Below are positions 1 to 12,489 of a stretch of 64,000 nucleotides of DNA, in pieces; position 1 is the stretch's first letter; every line of letters begins with the position of its first letter. Made by a program: the position numbers and the translations under genes. The stretch comes from Euglena gracilis. Its lineage: Eukaryota; Euglenida; Euglenophyceae; Euglenales. The notes under the pieces were generated by a model that was not told the DNA's origin, did no database searches, and saw only the letters and a list, made by a program, of their open reading frames with translations. The DNA lies in NCBI GenBank assembly GCA_039621445.1, contig CP154954.1, forward strand, positions 52,347,526 through 52,411,525. The letters are read 5' to 3'.

Positions 1-2596
1 GAAAACAACCAGAAGCATCCTAAGGCAGCCAACATGACAAAAGTTGCCAGAAGTGGCAAAAAAAAGTCGCCAAAGGTGGCAAAGGTGGCCTTAAAGTGGC
101 CAAAAGTTGGCGAAAATTTTTTATTCATTGATAATTCAAATTGTCGAAGAAATGACCACGAAGAAGGACGCATTTGACTTTTGGGCCACTTGCGGCCACT
201 TTTAGCCACCTTGGCTTACTTCTGGCTGCTTCTGGCTAACTTGTAGATTCTGCGGCAATGTCTCCAACGAAATGAGAGCTAACAACAGGGAAAAGAATAC
301 CAGTTTGCAATGATTGATGACAGAGATGATAAAATTAAAATAAAATTAAGAAAACAAAAAATGAAGAATGAAAAAGCGACGAAGATTTTTCAAATGTGGA
401 GGTCCAGTCCCCCAAATTCAAAGCCACTGTTGGGATTATGGTGACGGCTGACCCGACTGAGCACACAGCCTCCTGGCTTTAAATTTTGGGGTCGACCTTT
501 GACGGCAAGCCCACAGTGGGAGAAAATCAAAGCACACATCTAACACGACTGGCGTCTTGAACTTAAAATTGGCTTTCTGACTCAAAATGGGACTCTTGAC
601 GGAACTTTGCAACGAAAGCCCAGCGGTGGGATTGGGGGGGGGAGCACCAATGCCTGGCGGCCGCGGTCACCAGCGGACAGCAACCATCGCTGCAACGACG
701 TCATGGCCTCGTGGGTCGGAAAGCAAAGCACGAGACGGGGTCGAACCACTCAGAAAACGGATGCGAATCGGGGTACCCGAAGGCATCGCAGCATGACAAG
801 GGCAGCGGGGGTGGGGGTGGGCCAGCGAGCAGGTGGGGAACGGCTTGGCGCTGGGAACAGGCTTCTCTCTGCCAACCCCAGGCGTCCGCTGTGGGGTGCC
901 TGAGTGCAGCAGTCACCCCCTCCCCCCAGGTCGGTTTTGGGTCAAATTGGCAAATTGCCTTAAAAATCACATTTTCGGTCTGGCACTAAGGGGTGGGCTA
1001 TTGGGGGGGCGGTGCAACGGAAAGTTGTTATGGAGAAGGCCTCCTCCCTGCGTGCGCAAAGCACCCACAGCTGGGCGGGGGTTACCCACCTTCAGGTTGC
1101 AACCCACCTTCAAAAGGAGCCTGGTCTGCAATTGATCGCCAACGCTTTCCCCAATCCCGAAGACGCTGTTCCGGCGAATGAGAGCCAAGAACGGGCAAAG
1201 TGGGCTGAAGGCCTCGTGGATGGGATGGGGGTACTGGCTGGTTCCGTCTGCCAGCCGTGAAATGAGGGACCCTTCCTTTGAACGTCGCAAAAACCCAAAG
1301 TTAGTTCCTTGGAAACCACCACAGAACAAAGAATGTGTGTGTGTGTGTGTGTGCGCGCGCGTGCGTGCGTGGTTGTGGTAAAGACTCCATGGACCTCCGG
1401 CAATGGACCCAAAAAAGAGGGGCAACATTTTCACTTTTTTTGGGGAGAGAAAACTTCCATTACCTGTTGATGGAGCATTACCTGTTGATGGGGGAGGCAG
1501 AAAGGCCGGTGCTGGTCCACGAGTTCTTCGCCAGGACTCCATGGCCTACCTTGCAAGCAGGGGTGCAGCGCGGCCAAGACGTTACAGCTACGGCCGGACC
1601 GCACAGAGCAGAAGGGGCGAACGGTACAGAGGGCAGCCGAAGCGGGCTGCGGAAGAATCGGCAACACACGAAACATGGTTCCGATGGTTGGGAGGCTGGG
1701 GAGGGTGGGGACACTCCCAGACAAAGCAACGCCGTCCTGCAGCAAAGCAACACAGAAGTGGCAGCCCCACAAAGCTGTTGCTCTGGCACGTTAGCAAAGC
1801 CTGGGGGGGGGGACAATTAAGTCCCTTCAATTAAACCCCTGGTTTCTTAATTGGGCACCGAAAGGCGGAAAGAAAAGGGGGTTGTTTTTTTGAAGGGGGG
1901 GGTGATTGGGTACCATTTGCAAAACCCCCCAAATCCTATGGGCATTTATCCCGCTTCTGAACAGAGCTCATATTTATGCGATTTTTGCCACCTCGAAATG
2001 CTCAAAATGCCTATTGGCCTATTGTCCTTCTGGATGACAGCTTTTTTGGTCATTAAACATAATGGGCAGATTAGGTACAAAATGAAATTATTTCATCAGA
2101 GGGGACATTTCTGCACCTGTTTTTCGACAAAAATAAAATTATAACTAACCCCGAATACCCCCCAATTAATTACCCCCCAAAAATGACCCCCTCCGCACAA
2201 CGGTGAACGCTAAGAAATCAAGCAGGGATACCGGTGCATTTGGACCTGAATACAAAGAGCATCCACTGTGAGATCCATTGTGCAACCAAAAAGAATGAGA
2301 ACCAGAAAACAACCAAAAAACAGTCCGATGAAGCCCTGTTTTGGCCAGTTTATCAAAAGGCTGTACTTATTGGGAGAAAGCTGGTCAAAATTTCAGAAAC
2401 TCAGCTTGCTTCAAAACTTTTTTTTTTGCCCTGTGACTGAAAACAACCTGCAAAAATGTGCAGGCAATCACTGGGCTGTCGCATACAAGCTCTTACGGCG
2501 GTCCGAAAGCCGAGCAACCTTCAAACGATCCGACCCCCTCCCATAGCACCAGCTCCTGAGGGAGGAAAGACTGGGAGCGCCCCCGTATCACTACAC
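1..2596. other. No supported gene; low-complexity flank
   Basis: No exon with convincing splice sites or recognisable protein was found here. Bases 1-260 are a degenerate repeat built on GTGGCCAAA and its complement, the same family seen near 4.1-4.8, 24.3-24.6, 26.7-27.0 and 45.0-45.3 kb. A GT/GC dinucleotide tract lies at about 1334-1370. The remainder has frequent stops in all frames. Confidence 0.5.
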
Positions 2597-2685
2597 CTGG
2601 GAGAGCTCTACTTCCACGTTGGTTGTCTTCAGTCCCTCCAAGAGAGCGAAGTCGCTGCCTTGTGGACCGATACAAACGGCATCCC
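2597..2685 (-). CDS. Candidate internal exon, unknown protein
   Basis: A minus-strand open stretch of 89 bases has a good acceptor (pyrimidine tract, then CTCTCCCTCAG) and ends at CAG followed by GTGTAG. The open frame reads GDAVCIGPQGSDFALLEG and continues to the donor, entering in phase 1 and leaving in phase 0. No family is recognised. It lies 2.7 kb downstream of the RRM-gene exons on the same strand and could be a later exon of that gene, but the phases do not prove it (the last RRM exon ends in phase 0). It may also be chance. Confidence 0.3.
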
Positions 2686-2689
2686 CTGA

Positions 2690-5419
2690 GGGAGAGAGGA
2701 GGCAATGAGGCAGCGGGGGGACGCCCAATGCACCCAAACAGGGAGAAGACCAAGCCACAGCAGTTGCAGCAGGAGGGCAGGGGGTTCACGACGCACCCCC
2801 TCCCCTTGACCGTAGGGGGCCCGACACAATCCCCCGCCTGCCTTTATGTCGAACCATGCAATGGACCTGATTTTTTTTTCCCGAGGCGAGAATGCAAAAA
2901 TGCTGTTCATTTTCTGTTGTCGGATGTCGGCAGGCATTATTATTTTTTAAGGCGCCTTAAAAAAACCTTAAAAAACCTTAAAAACCTGAAATTTTTTTTG
3001 CCAAAATGCCTTAAAAAACCTTAAAAAACCTTAAAAAACCTTAGAAAAATCACCCCGGGGAAGTTTTTCCTCCCTGTGATGACCTTAAAAACCCTTAAAA
3101 ATTCTCCCTGAGAAATTTTTTTGTACCAAACAAATAATGGCATGTCTGAAACCCCGCATAAAGCCAGTCAATGCAGAAGTGATTGTGAACAAAGAATATG
3201 AAAACCGGATTGTTTTGCCAAGGTTTCTGGCATAGTTCGGTTGGCCTCGGTTCACCAAAGGCTGTGACACACGGCCAGAAAAAGCAAAACTTGCAACCAC
3301 ATCTTTCTTGATTTAAATTACTTGAGACATTCTTAGAGGAGTCAACAAATTGCTCAAAAGTGCAATTGCATCAAAAATTGCATGAACAACAAAAAATCCC
3401 GATTTGGGACAATTTAGTACGCTGGAGCAGTTTTCCACACTTGCCACAGCTGCATTTCAAGAAGCGAAACAGCGTTCTCCAATTGAGTGGTGATTCCGCA
3501 AATTTTCCCCACTTTCTTGCCCAAACACGTGAAAGTTTTGATCCCCGCACTTATATGCAGCAGTTGGAAGAAAGACTTTCTCGTTTGGAGCAGAAATCTT
3601 GCCATTGTGGAGAAATTCCTGCTGAATTTGCAAGCTTTCACACCCAAAATCTCGAATATCGCAAGTAGGATTGAGAATTTGCAACAACAGTGGCAAAATG
3701 ACACAGTGGATATCCGAACCGCAATCGCGGATTTGCACACCCGCAATGCGGCAACCCATGAAAGTGATTCACTTGTTTTTGAAAAGTGCAAAGCGTCGTA
3801 CCAGTTGCGGTGCTCGGCGGACAGCGACCGGGGCGACAGGTAACCTCTCCGGGGCAGATGTGCGCAGGCCGAGGTGGCCGCACAGCACACGCTCAAAAAC
3901 AGGCTTGTTTTTGAGACCTGCAGGGGGAGGAGGGGGTCCCCCCCAGACAACTTTTTAGGACCCAGGGGAAAGGTGGTGGTGCAGACCCACCCAACAGGAC
4001 TTCGCTTGGTGAACCCCGGAAGGAGTCCAGCTCTGAAGCTGGAAAACCTGGGCTGGCTGGAAAAAGGCCACTGGCTGACCCCCCATTAAATGGTCCCCCG
4101 ACTCTTGGTGGGTTTTTGCCACTTTTGGCCACTTTTGACCACTCTCAGCCAATTTTGGGTGTGGTACGTGTTTTTTTTTTGGATGCTTTTGTCCACTTTT
4201 TTTGCCACTTTAAAGCAACCTTGGCCTTTTTGGACACCTTTTGTCACTTCTAAGCTATTCTGCAGATTTGGACACTTTTGGACACTTCTGCCCCTTTTTG
4301 CTGCTTTTGACTTCTTTTGGCCACCTTTGCCGACTTTTGGCCAGTTTTTGCTGTTTTTGACTGTTTTTTTTTTGTTTTTGGTTCTCTTTCAGCATTTTGA
4401 CCGACTTTTGGCACTTTTTTGCTGCTTTGGGACTACTTTTTGGTCATGTTTTGGATTTTTTGACCACTTGAAGCTGCTTTTACCCCCTTTTTGGGGGCAA
4501 CTTTTGTCTGCTTTTTTGTCCACTGGAAGCTCCTTCTGCAGCTTTTTTTGGCCAAGTTTTCCACTGGAGACTCCTTTCGCTCCTTTTTGGCCACTTTGCC
4601 CACTTGAGACTGCTTCTGCTGATTTTTTTGGTGACTTTTGAGTGCTCTTTGGTCACTTTTGGTCACATCCTTCTCCACTCGACCTCCATCTTGAACTATT
4701 GGAAATAGACCAAAAAAAAAACCGGCAAAAGTGGGCCAAAAATGGCGAAAAGTGGGCAAATATTAAAAAAATGGGCAAACGTCGGGGGGAAATGGTTAAT
4801 GATGGCAATAATGGCCAGAAAGAGCCAGCCAGGGAAGACCTTGTCCACCATTTCCCACGTGCATTATTTTCCGACAAAAAGCAAAATCGGCCCTGGTCGG
4901 CCGTGGTCGGAACCCCCACCTACCCCAAGGGTCCGAAACTGAAGTACGTGCACACCCAAAAAGGCTACTTTACTACTGCTTAAAAAAGGCTACAGAACCG
5001 CTTTCAGGAAGTGCCCAAACACCTGAGGGCCAAGCTAAAATCCTGACCGAATTTTGGGCCAAAAAAGATTTTCTCCCTTCCAAAATCGGCCGAAACTGCC
5101 CCCTTTGGGCATTTTTTGGGCCAAAATTTGTCAGAATATTTTGGGGGGTCTCAGTGCCCCCCCAATCTGGACACACAGTTGGTCCAGGGGGTGAAACCTC
5201 CTCATCTACCTGCACACCATCACCAAACAAAAAAACATCTGGGTCTGCCAACCCACCCCAGCGTGGGAACCGCTGGGGTCCTCCCCAAGAATTGAGCCAT
5301 CTGAAAGCATTTCCCAAAAAAATTTCAACCCTTTGCGCCAAAACCAGTACCTATGCCTCCGGTTCCCAACTCCCCCCTGGGGCGCCTGACGCCAGACCCC
5401 CACCGAGTTAAAAAGAAAC
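2690..5419. other. Non-coding stretch with GGCCACTTTT low-complexity tract
   Basis: About 4100-4800 is a degenerate array of TTTTGGCCACTTTT-like units, first on one strand and then as its complement (GTGGGCCAAAAATGGCG, about 4727-4746). Bases 4005-4085 match, in inverted orientation, a segment at about 38810-38880 around CCAGCTCTGAAGCTGG. A weak minus-strand exon candidate at about 3773-3862 reads LSAEHRNWYDALHF but lacks a clear acceptor. Nothing else is supported. Confidence 0.45.
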
Positions 5420-5723
5420 CTGCTCCAGGAGGGCGTTGGCCGCCGCCACCGCCTGCGGGGAGGGCGGCCGCAGCGCCGCCTCCGGGTCGGCCGCGGCCCC
5501 GTCCGGTCCGGCGCCGGCGCCGGCGAGGGCCAGGGCGGCCACGGCGGCGAACACGTCCGGCGGCCCCTCCGTCTCGTCGTCGGAGTCCCACGCCGGCCGC
5601 TCCTCCGCCGCGTCGCCCTCGGAGGAGGTGCCGCCGCTGGGGCCCACCGAGGCTCCGTCGGAGCCGCTGTCTGACGCGGCGTCGGGGGTGGACTGCCGGG
5701 GGGTGTAGGCCTTCGAGGCGTAC
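5420..5723 (-). CDS. RRM RNA-binding protein, acidic C-terminal exon
   Basis: This exon of 304 bases follows the RRM exon at 6105-6244. The acceptor is CCGTCAG and the donor is CAG/GTTTCTTTTT. The join restores LVVRYASKAYTPRQS: two bases (AG) come from the upstream exon and one (G) from here, which is the usual end of an RRM (last beta strand, then R-Y-A). The rest is a disordered Ser/Asp/Glu/Ala-rich tail (SDSGSDG, DSDDETEG) ending in a helix-like segment AVAAANALLEQ. It leaves in phase 0, so the protein continues in at least one more exon, not identified. Third positions are almost all G or C. A damaged inverted copy of this exon and part of its upstream intron lies at 37.6-38.15 kb. Confidence 0.7.
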
Positions 5724-5823
5724 CTGACGGGGGGGTTGAGGCAATTGTGAACGAGAGTTTATGATTGGAATTTGCCACAGGGACAAAAGTGGCGAAGGCT
5801 GTCCGCTTTGGCGGGAATGGCAT

Positions 5824-5923
5824 GCCCACCGCCCCACCCCCCCCGTACACCAACCCCCACCCACACCCACCCACACCCACCCACCCACCCACCCCCACAC
5901 CCCCCAAAACACCCCCCCACCCC

Positions 5924-5993
<70 letters not shown>

Positions 5994-6047
5994 TGCACAC
6001 ACACACACACACGCACACGCACACGCACACACACACACACACAGAGA

Positions 6048-6104
<57 letters not shown>
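5824..6104. repeat. CA/GT microsatellite inside the RRM-gene intron
   Basis: About 5930-6104 is nearly pure CA on the plus strand, preceded by CCCAC-type repeats at about 5850-5930. On the coding (minus) strand the intron starts directly with GTGTGTGT: the exon ends GGTGGTGAG and the next bases are the repeat itself, so the microsatellite supplies the splice donor. Confidence 0.9.
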
Positions 6105-6106
<2 letters not shown>

Positions 6107-6244
6107 CACCACCAGCGCAGTCTTCGGCCCCAGCTGCCGCCCGTCAAGTGCGGCCAGCGCCTGCGCCGCGTCCTCCGCCCGCTCGAACTGGACACAGCCG
6201 GCACGCTTGCTGCGGAACATCACCACGGAGAAGATGGGGCCGAA
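6105..6244 (-). CDS. RRM RNA-binding protein, second half of RRM
   Basis: This 140-base exon encodes FGPIFSVVMF, RAGCVQFERAEDAAQAL and LDGRQLGPKTALVV. These are beta2, the RNP1 strand (here GCVQF, with Val-Gln-Phe in the usual aromatic strand), helix 2 and beta4 of an RNA-recognition motif. The acceptor is CTGCCCGCAG. The donor is AG/GTGTGTG, fixed by the need to make VVRYAS with the next exon. Upstream it must join RDLFQ (7674-7829), giving LFQFGPIF, the standard helix1-beta2 turn. The likely role is nuclear or cytoplasmic RNA binding. The RRM subfamily (for example ELAV/CUGBP-like) cannot be named from this much. Confidence 0.75.
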
Positions 6245-7324
6245 CTGCGGGCAGCCCATTGCCCAAACAGCCAGAGTGACAGCCAAGGATTACTTTGCAG
6301 TTTTCAAAAACAAGCAAATCAGGTGATGGGACAGCAGTCACCCACTTCCTTCTGAGGGGCAAAGATTTGGGAAAGGCGTGGGCCAGGCTTGTGCTCACCG
6401 ACCGGGGGGTGGGGGGTGCAGGCCCCCGACTGAGCATAAGCCTGGCATGGACCTAAGCCACAATTGCCGTAATTTTTTCCCGCACGGCTTGGTCCAATGT
6501 GAAAAAATCCGCCCCAGATTTAACCATACCAAGGGAGGAATGTCACTCACCCCCTCCGAAATAACAATACACCCCCTAAACTGGATCCTTGGCCGCCTGA
6601 ACAGCAAACCCCGACCGTGGTGCAACCCGGAGACGGAAACCAAGCCAGCCAGAAAATCGTCAATTTCTCTCCCAACAAGGATTTTTGGCAGAAATGGCCC
6701 GCACAACAAATTTGAGCCAATACCAATTCACACCAAAACATCAAACATGTGAAGTTGAAAATTGTCTGAAAATGAGCAATTTGGGGGTCCCTTTTTAATT
6801 TGAAAAATTAGCTCAGCCCTGGGGTTGCTTAACTTGAGGGGTTTCTTGATTTTGAGGGGTTGCTAAAATTTGGGCGGATGTTGCCCTCAAAACAGTGTGC
6901 CTCCCCCGGACCCATACTCCGGATCCCAAATAATGCACTCTCGGTGTATTATTTGGGGGGGGTTAGACAAAAAAAAACAATAACAGCCAGTCAGAAACTC
7001 TGAAAATGTCATTTGGTCATCTCCTGGGTAGGGGGTTTGTAAAGGACCTGGGTGTCGGCTGAGCAAAAAGGTACTGGCTGGACGCCCCCTGCAAAAGAAA
7101 TCCATTGCTTTTCAAAATGAATCTGCACCTTTTTTGTTATCTGGCTCCCCCAGGCTGCCCAAATTTGCCTGTTCCTTTTCTGTTCCATTGCGGTGCCCAA
7201 ACCGGCAGGTTTCTCTAAAATGCCCATTCTCTGGCCCATCGCCTCCCAAATAACCCCTGCAGCCCACACGTGGGCACGGCTTTCGTCGGATTCTCTGTCG
7301 AGAATCCAATATGTGTCATGACAT

Positions 7325-7326
<2 letters not shown>

Positions 7327-7360
<34 letters not shown>
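7327..7360. repeat. CA microsatellite
   Basis: A short pure CA tract lies in the intron between the two halves of the RRM. Confidence 0.9.
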
Positions 7361-7362
<2 letters not shown>

Positions 7363-7673
7363 TGCCAATGTGTTCACCTGTCTCCATATCTCCCTTTCGC
7401 CATTTGGGGACCCCGCGACACCTCTGGCTGGCAGAATTCTGCCTTTTGTTGAACAGATCATCACAATCTGTGCTGGGTAAAGTCCAAACACCTTGGGACT
7501 CAGGACCGGTGGGAGGGCGGGGAAGGCAACTGTGGGGCCATTTTTGTGACGAGAGACCTTTCCTGGGGGGGGGGGTTCAAACAGGTTTGCCTGGAGCAAA
7601 AACAAAAGGTGTCTGGCTGAAAAATAAACAGGAGGAGGGAAGGGAACTGTGCATTTGGGCGAGGGGCTGGGGG

Positions 7674-7829
7674 CTGGAACAAATCCCGGACCCGCTGTGG
7701 GGAGTACGCCCGGGAGAAGCCGGAGACGTACAGGTTGGCGTGGGGGGCCGGCGAAACAGAAACGTGGGCAATGGAGCCAAACAACTGCATAACGTCACCG
7801 AGTGTGTCTTCCAAGAGAACATCCACATT
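7674..7829 (-). CDS. RRM RNA-binding protein, start of second RRM
   Basis: This 156-base exon (52 codons) has a strong acceptor (TTTTTCTATATAG). It encodes the end of one RRM-like unit (DVMQLFGSIAHVSVSP) and then NLYVSGFSRAYSPQRVRDLF, where LYVSGF is RNP2 and the next residues are helix 1 of a second RRM. The protein-implied boundary is CAG followed by CCCCC, with no GT. Because the intron also ends in CAG the boundary can slide, and the nearest option is GC...CA. The first GT donor in phase lies further downstream after GGAAAG and would add about 30 residues of loop. The coding call is firm and the exact 3' end is not. Confidence 0.7.
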
Positions 7830-7904
7830 CTATATAGAAAAAGAAACAAATAAAAAAACCTTTGAGTGCTTTCTTCTTTTTGCAAAATTTGGATTTTGCC
7901 AACA

Positions 7905-8145
7905 ATGTGAGCCTTTTACTAACCCCCCCCCAAATAACCCCCCCCCCCAAATAACACCCTCCCCAAAAAACACCCCCCCCTCGGGGGCTGATTTCGAGCG
8001 CCCAAATAACAGACCCCCTGTTTTCCTTTGGTTTTCCATCTAAAAATAACATCCCCCAAATAACACCCCCCCCCTGGGGCCCCAGTTCGGGTGCCCAAAT
8101 AACACACCGGGGGGGAGGTGTTATTTGGGGGGGGGGGTTACTTAT
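7905..8145. repeat. AAATAACACCCCC foldback repeat copies
   Basis: Several head-to-tail and inverted copies of C-rich AAATAACA(C)n and its complement TGTTATTTGGGG belong to the dispersed family also seen at 32.9-33.1, 39.2-39.6 and 49.0-49.5 kb. The arms are complementary and would fold as hairpins. Confidence 0.6.
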
Positions 8146-8676
8146 TTCCCCTCTACAAACGGTGCAGAAGAAAATTCAAGTTGTAATCCAGACAAAAGTG
8201 ATGAGGAAAAAATAACGGGGGAAAATGACAGGAAAAAATGATGGTATAATGTCAATTTTGGAAAGAGGGAATTCAATTTTTTGCGGAAAATGGTGCTATT
8301 GTTATCACCTGTAATGAAAAAGGAAAATGAAAAGGAAACTCAAATTATTTGGAAAAAAATGTCAAAATGTTTTCTGGGTTTCCTTTTTTCAGTACACAAC
8401 TGAAGCAAAAATTCACCATATTTCATATCCATGCTTATTTGTGTGAAATTTGATGCCGTCTGAAAGTGTGGTTATCCCCAAAGGTCGTAAAAGAGCTATA
8501 GGGGGAAATGATGGGGGGAATGATGGGAGAGATTGAATGGTTTCCCACCATCATAGTAATTCCCGTAATTTTTATCCAGATTGCATCCACATCCAAGCGA
8601 GGTGTTCAGACCAATCACAAGCCGAAAGAACAGAAGTGGAAAAAGAAAACAGCACCGTGCGCCGTTCGTCACTCAC

Positions 8677-8759
8677 CAGGGGTGGCAGCGGTTGTGTGGT
8701 CTGGGCATGGCTGGGGCATAATGGCGAGGCTGGCGGCCATAGTGGTGGTGGGTTGGGGG
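8677..8759 (-). CDS. Candidate upstream exon, His/Pro/Arg-rich
   Basis: An 83-base minus-strand segment is bounded by CCTGCACAG and the strong donor GTGAGTGA. The open frame reads THHHYGRQPRHYAPAMPRP, the low-complexity sequence common between RRMs or at RNA-binding protein N-termini. It lies about 850 bases upstream of the RRM exon at 7674-7829 on the same strand. It ends in phase 2 whereas the next recognised exon needs phase 0, so at least one exon between them is missing or this is not part of the gene. Confidence 0.35.
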
Positions 8760-11079
8760 CTGTGCAGGTGACGCGGGGGGGGGGTGACCGACGATTCATT
8801 GCAATGCAATGAATTTCAATTTGGGGATCCCCATCAACCGGCACCGGGTGCAACTTGGCCAACAGCTTGGACATTGAACCCCGAGGAATTTTGGACCACT
8901 CAGGGGAAACGGATGTGTAATCTTCACCCCCCCCTTATTATTTTGCAAACTTCGACCCCCAAATTGTTTTGTAAAAAAATGCTGGGGGGCTGGAAGAAAG
9001 AAGCTGTTGTCGAAAGGGAGGAGGTAAGGGAGGGGGGGCACGCTGGAAAGTACCTCCCCTCGCCTGCCTAAGAACTGAAAAAGATGGGTCAGAACTGGGG
9101 GGTGTTTATAAATATAAAGCCAAAATATGAGTAAGAACCAGGCAGTGATGCTTGGACAAGGGGGGCGGCGGGCTTCGATATGAGGACAGGTGGGGTCCCC
9201 CCCCCGGGGCAAGGCCAGACCAACCCCAGCCCAAAAGGTCAATTTTTCCTTCCGGCGCTTTACGCCGCTTTTATTTTGGATTTTTAACAATTTTTTTTTG
9301 ACCAAAATGTGCCCAAAAGGGCATTTCTCAAAAAACAACAACAAATGGACCGCACCGCTGTTCAGGTGGGGGTGGTCGCCCCTCACCTTCCCCTGCTGGG
9401 CCGGGGGAGGGGATCTAAACCACGATTCGACTTCATGATCGAAATCGTCATCACAAGATCATGTTTTTGACCTCCTGAAATCGGAGCCTTGGGCGAGCAA
9501 CCTGACAACAGAAAACAAACTCACATTTTCGCTTCGGGAAAAAAAAAACTGGTCTGCAGCATGGTTCGATGCAAAGGCACATGGGTGATTGCATCGGGCC
9601 GCCTACGTCAAAGGGAGAGGGGTGGGGGGGGGGAGACTTGCCCCTGCCCAAACAGAGGTGCGACCAAAGTGAAGGATTTTTGGCCTGCCACAAAGTGCCA
9701 GGCCGAAATATTTTGCCCCCAAAAATGACCCAGAATCCATTTTGAGCACGTTTTGTAAAAATTTTCGGCACATGGCATTGAAAAGAAAATTTTGACTTTG
9801 TGGGTGTCCCCACGGTCGTTTGGGAGCAGAGGTTCACCCAGTAACCCTGGGGGGATACTGTTTCCCGGGCCCAAACCCATGCACCCAACTTTTATCAAAA
9901 ACCCACCCACAACCCCCCCCCCCCATGGGGGTCAAACCACCTGCCCACCGCCTAAACCCACCCAAAATCGGCCGAAACCCCTTGAGAAAACAACATTCCG
10001 GTCAGCCTTCGGCCAGGCAAAAAACTGACCTGACTGACCCATGACCCATGACAGACTGCACCCCCTGGGAGGTCCAGCGGCCCCAACCCATCCACCCACA
10101 CTTGAAACCCCACCCCCTGGGGAGCGGGGTCACATAGGTATTAAATGAATCTATGGTTGGTACTTCTGCAGTAAAGGTACAGAGCCAACTTTGAAGGTAC
10201 TAGGGTGCACAAATCAGCAATGTCTCGCCAAATCAAGGTTTAAAAGTTCGTGAAATGCCGTACGTCTTGAGATGTATCCCCAGAAATACACCAGAGAAAT
10301 GTCTCCTTGGTTCTTTCAAAAATGGATAGGAACCAAGGGAATCAAAAGTTGGTTAGAAGATGAGCAGGTGGGGGACGGGTTGGACCCCCCCCCCGTCCAA
10401 GGGGGGGATGGGGAGGGCCAACCCTGCCAATTACAGTGGCGCGGTCTGGGTGATCGATTTTTTTTGGCCCGCGCCAGGCCGAAAATGCCCGTGCCATTTC
10501 GGGCATTTATTGGGCAAAAATTGTTAAATGCAAACAAAACTCGGTGCAAAGGGCTGGAAGAAAATTTTGACCTTTTGGGGGGGTCCCAGGTACATACGGT
10601 CGGTCCGGATCCCCCCTGGCAAGTGGGGGGGGGGGGTGGCCCGGACCCTGCCGGTCGGGGGGGGGGGGGCCTAAGCCCCAAACTCCTCACACCAAACCCT
10701 GATCTATCAATTGTGTTGGAAATAGCACAGGAGAAGCAACCTCCCCAGGGGATAGAATTTTTTAATTCCAGTGTCATGCTGAATCGAATTTCCGGTCAAA
10801 AAAAAACTGTGGGGCCCGGGTTGAAAGCGTCGGAAGCACAAGGGGTGGGAGGAAAACGCCAAGGGGTTGACAAACACAAAAGGACCAGTCCTAGGCACTT
10901 TTCCCAAACCCAAACCAACCTTTCTTTCGAAAACCTATGGCTGCCTCCCCCCCTGCTCGGCTGGCTTTCTGATGGGTCAGACTGGCCACCCCCCCCCCCC
11001 CAGGTGGGGGGAGGAGGTCCAGCAGCCCAAACCCATCAACCCACTTAAAAGCCCACACTGCAAGCAGGGTATCTCAGGG

Positions 11080-11160
11080 AGTCAGGCTCTCTGGCGCAGG
11101 TCCCACAGCTGATTACTGCACGCAGTTTCAGCCTGTGGAAGCGGGGTGCCACCACACAGG
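11080..11160. repeat. Dispersed duplicate, copy 1
   Basis: The segment contains GAGTCAGGCTCTCTGG, CAGGTCCCACAG and CAGTTTCAGCCTGTGG. It recurs at about 12490-12575 in the same orientation with a few substitutions and small indels, about 1.4 kb away. Confidence 0.7.
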
Positions 11161-12489
11161 CTTCAAGTGAACACGCGCTTCCGTCGAGTACAGCAATACA
11201 GTGTCAGGGGGACCCATTCTGAGTCCACTCACGCCGGGGCCAGTCCTGGATTCGGGCAGATACTCTGGGCACCCGGTGGGCGAGGCCACGTCAGCACACT
11301 GCGCTGAAAGACGCACGTGGCGTCAATCAAGCCAGCGGCTCGGTGTTGGAAGGAGGAAGCTGAGGGAACAGGAAGCGGGTGGCAGGCAGAAGAGGAAGGG
11401 CACCGGGGGTTCGGAGTGGACGGCATGGGCTGCGGGGAGGAGAAGCGCTGTGCTGCTTCCCCTAAATTTTCTCCCGGCTCCCAGCCTTAGCCTAGCCTGC
11501 CATATGGGACCACAACCACCATCACCCTTCACACATGCCACACAGAAATGGAAACAGAAAGCAACGGATATCTGGCTCTCTGGTTGTCCATAGGGGCCCC
11601 AGCAGGAATTAAAGCGGTGGTAACACACAGGCAGCATCCCTGGCTGGCGTGGAGACAATTCAGGGCGACGAAATGGTCGGCATGGGACTGCCAACTGGAA
11701 CGGGTCGATCGGACTAACACTGAACGAAGGAGCTTCAAGCGAAGTTGGCCCCATCCCCCTGTCCCCGTGTCCCAATTTGCGATAGTGGGAGAAATCCCTT
11801 TGGCAATGTGGCAGCAACGCAGCTGCACACGACCGGTGGATACCTAATGGAGCCTCAGGCACCTGAAAATCAGGAATCCAAACAAAATTTTTTCTCAACC
11901 CTGTGATTGAGGGTGACGGTTGGAGAATATTTTCCCCACCTGGTGAACTATAAGGAAAAAGGTGTTTATTAAAATGATTACTGCACATCAGGGGTGTTAA
12001 CAGGCAAAATCGGGGGAGACCACTGCTTGGGCTTGCATAAGGGTCCAAGCAGAAGGCTCGGTTTTCATTTCCAAATCCCAATCATTTGCTGTGGTATTTC
12101 AGAGTGGCAACGTTTTTACGGGAACGAAAGATTACCTGGCTTGGCCTGCTCTCGCACTAAACCACCCAAAGCACGTTATGGTGGCGCACAAGGGAGCCCA
12201 GGAATATGGAACAGGGGGAAGCCAATCGTGAGGGACGGCGCTGCGGCCGAGGAGGGGCATCGGCAGCAACGGCAGGGGGCCGTGCAGCATCGCAACCCAC
12301 CGGCGCAACAGACCACCCCAGTTGGGGGGGGGGGGGTGGGCGTTGCAGGCGGCGGGTTGCCGTCAGCAGCAGCCCTAGTATAAGGCTTGGGCGACTGGGC
12401 TGTCGGCTGCATGGGTCGGGCTGGAGTGGCACGACCACGGGGGTGGGGGGGGGGGGCTCATCTCTGTGCCTGCGAGCCAGGACACCTGA

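Noticed and set aside
4090-4641. 183-codon Phe/Leu-rich plus frame, possible membrane protein
   Set aside because: The hydrophobicity comes from the TTTTGGCCACTTTT array; no conserved motif.
5206-6104. Long Cys-Val and His-Thr frames across 5.2-6.3 kb
   Set aside because: Artefacts of the CA repeat. The real coding frame is recovered by splicing the repeat out as intron.
10272-11048. 258-codon plus frame
   Set aside because: It overlaps a dispersed G-rich repeat also found at 22.8-23.1 kb and is Gly/Pro-rich because of G/C runs.
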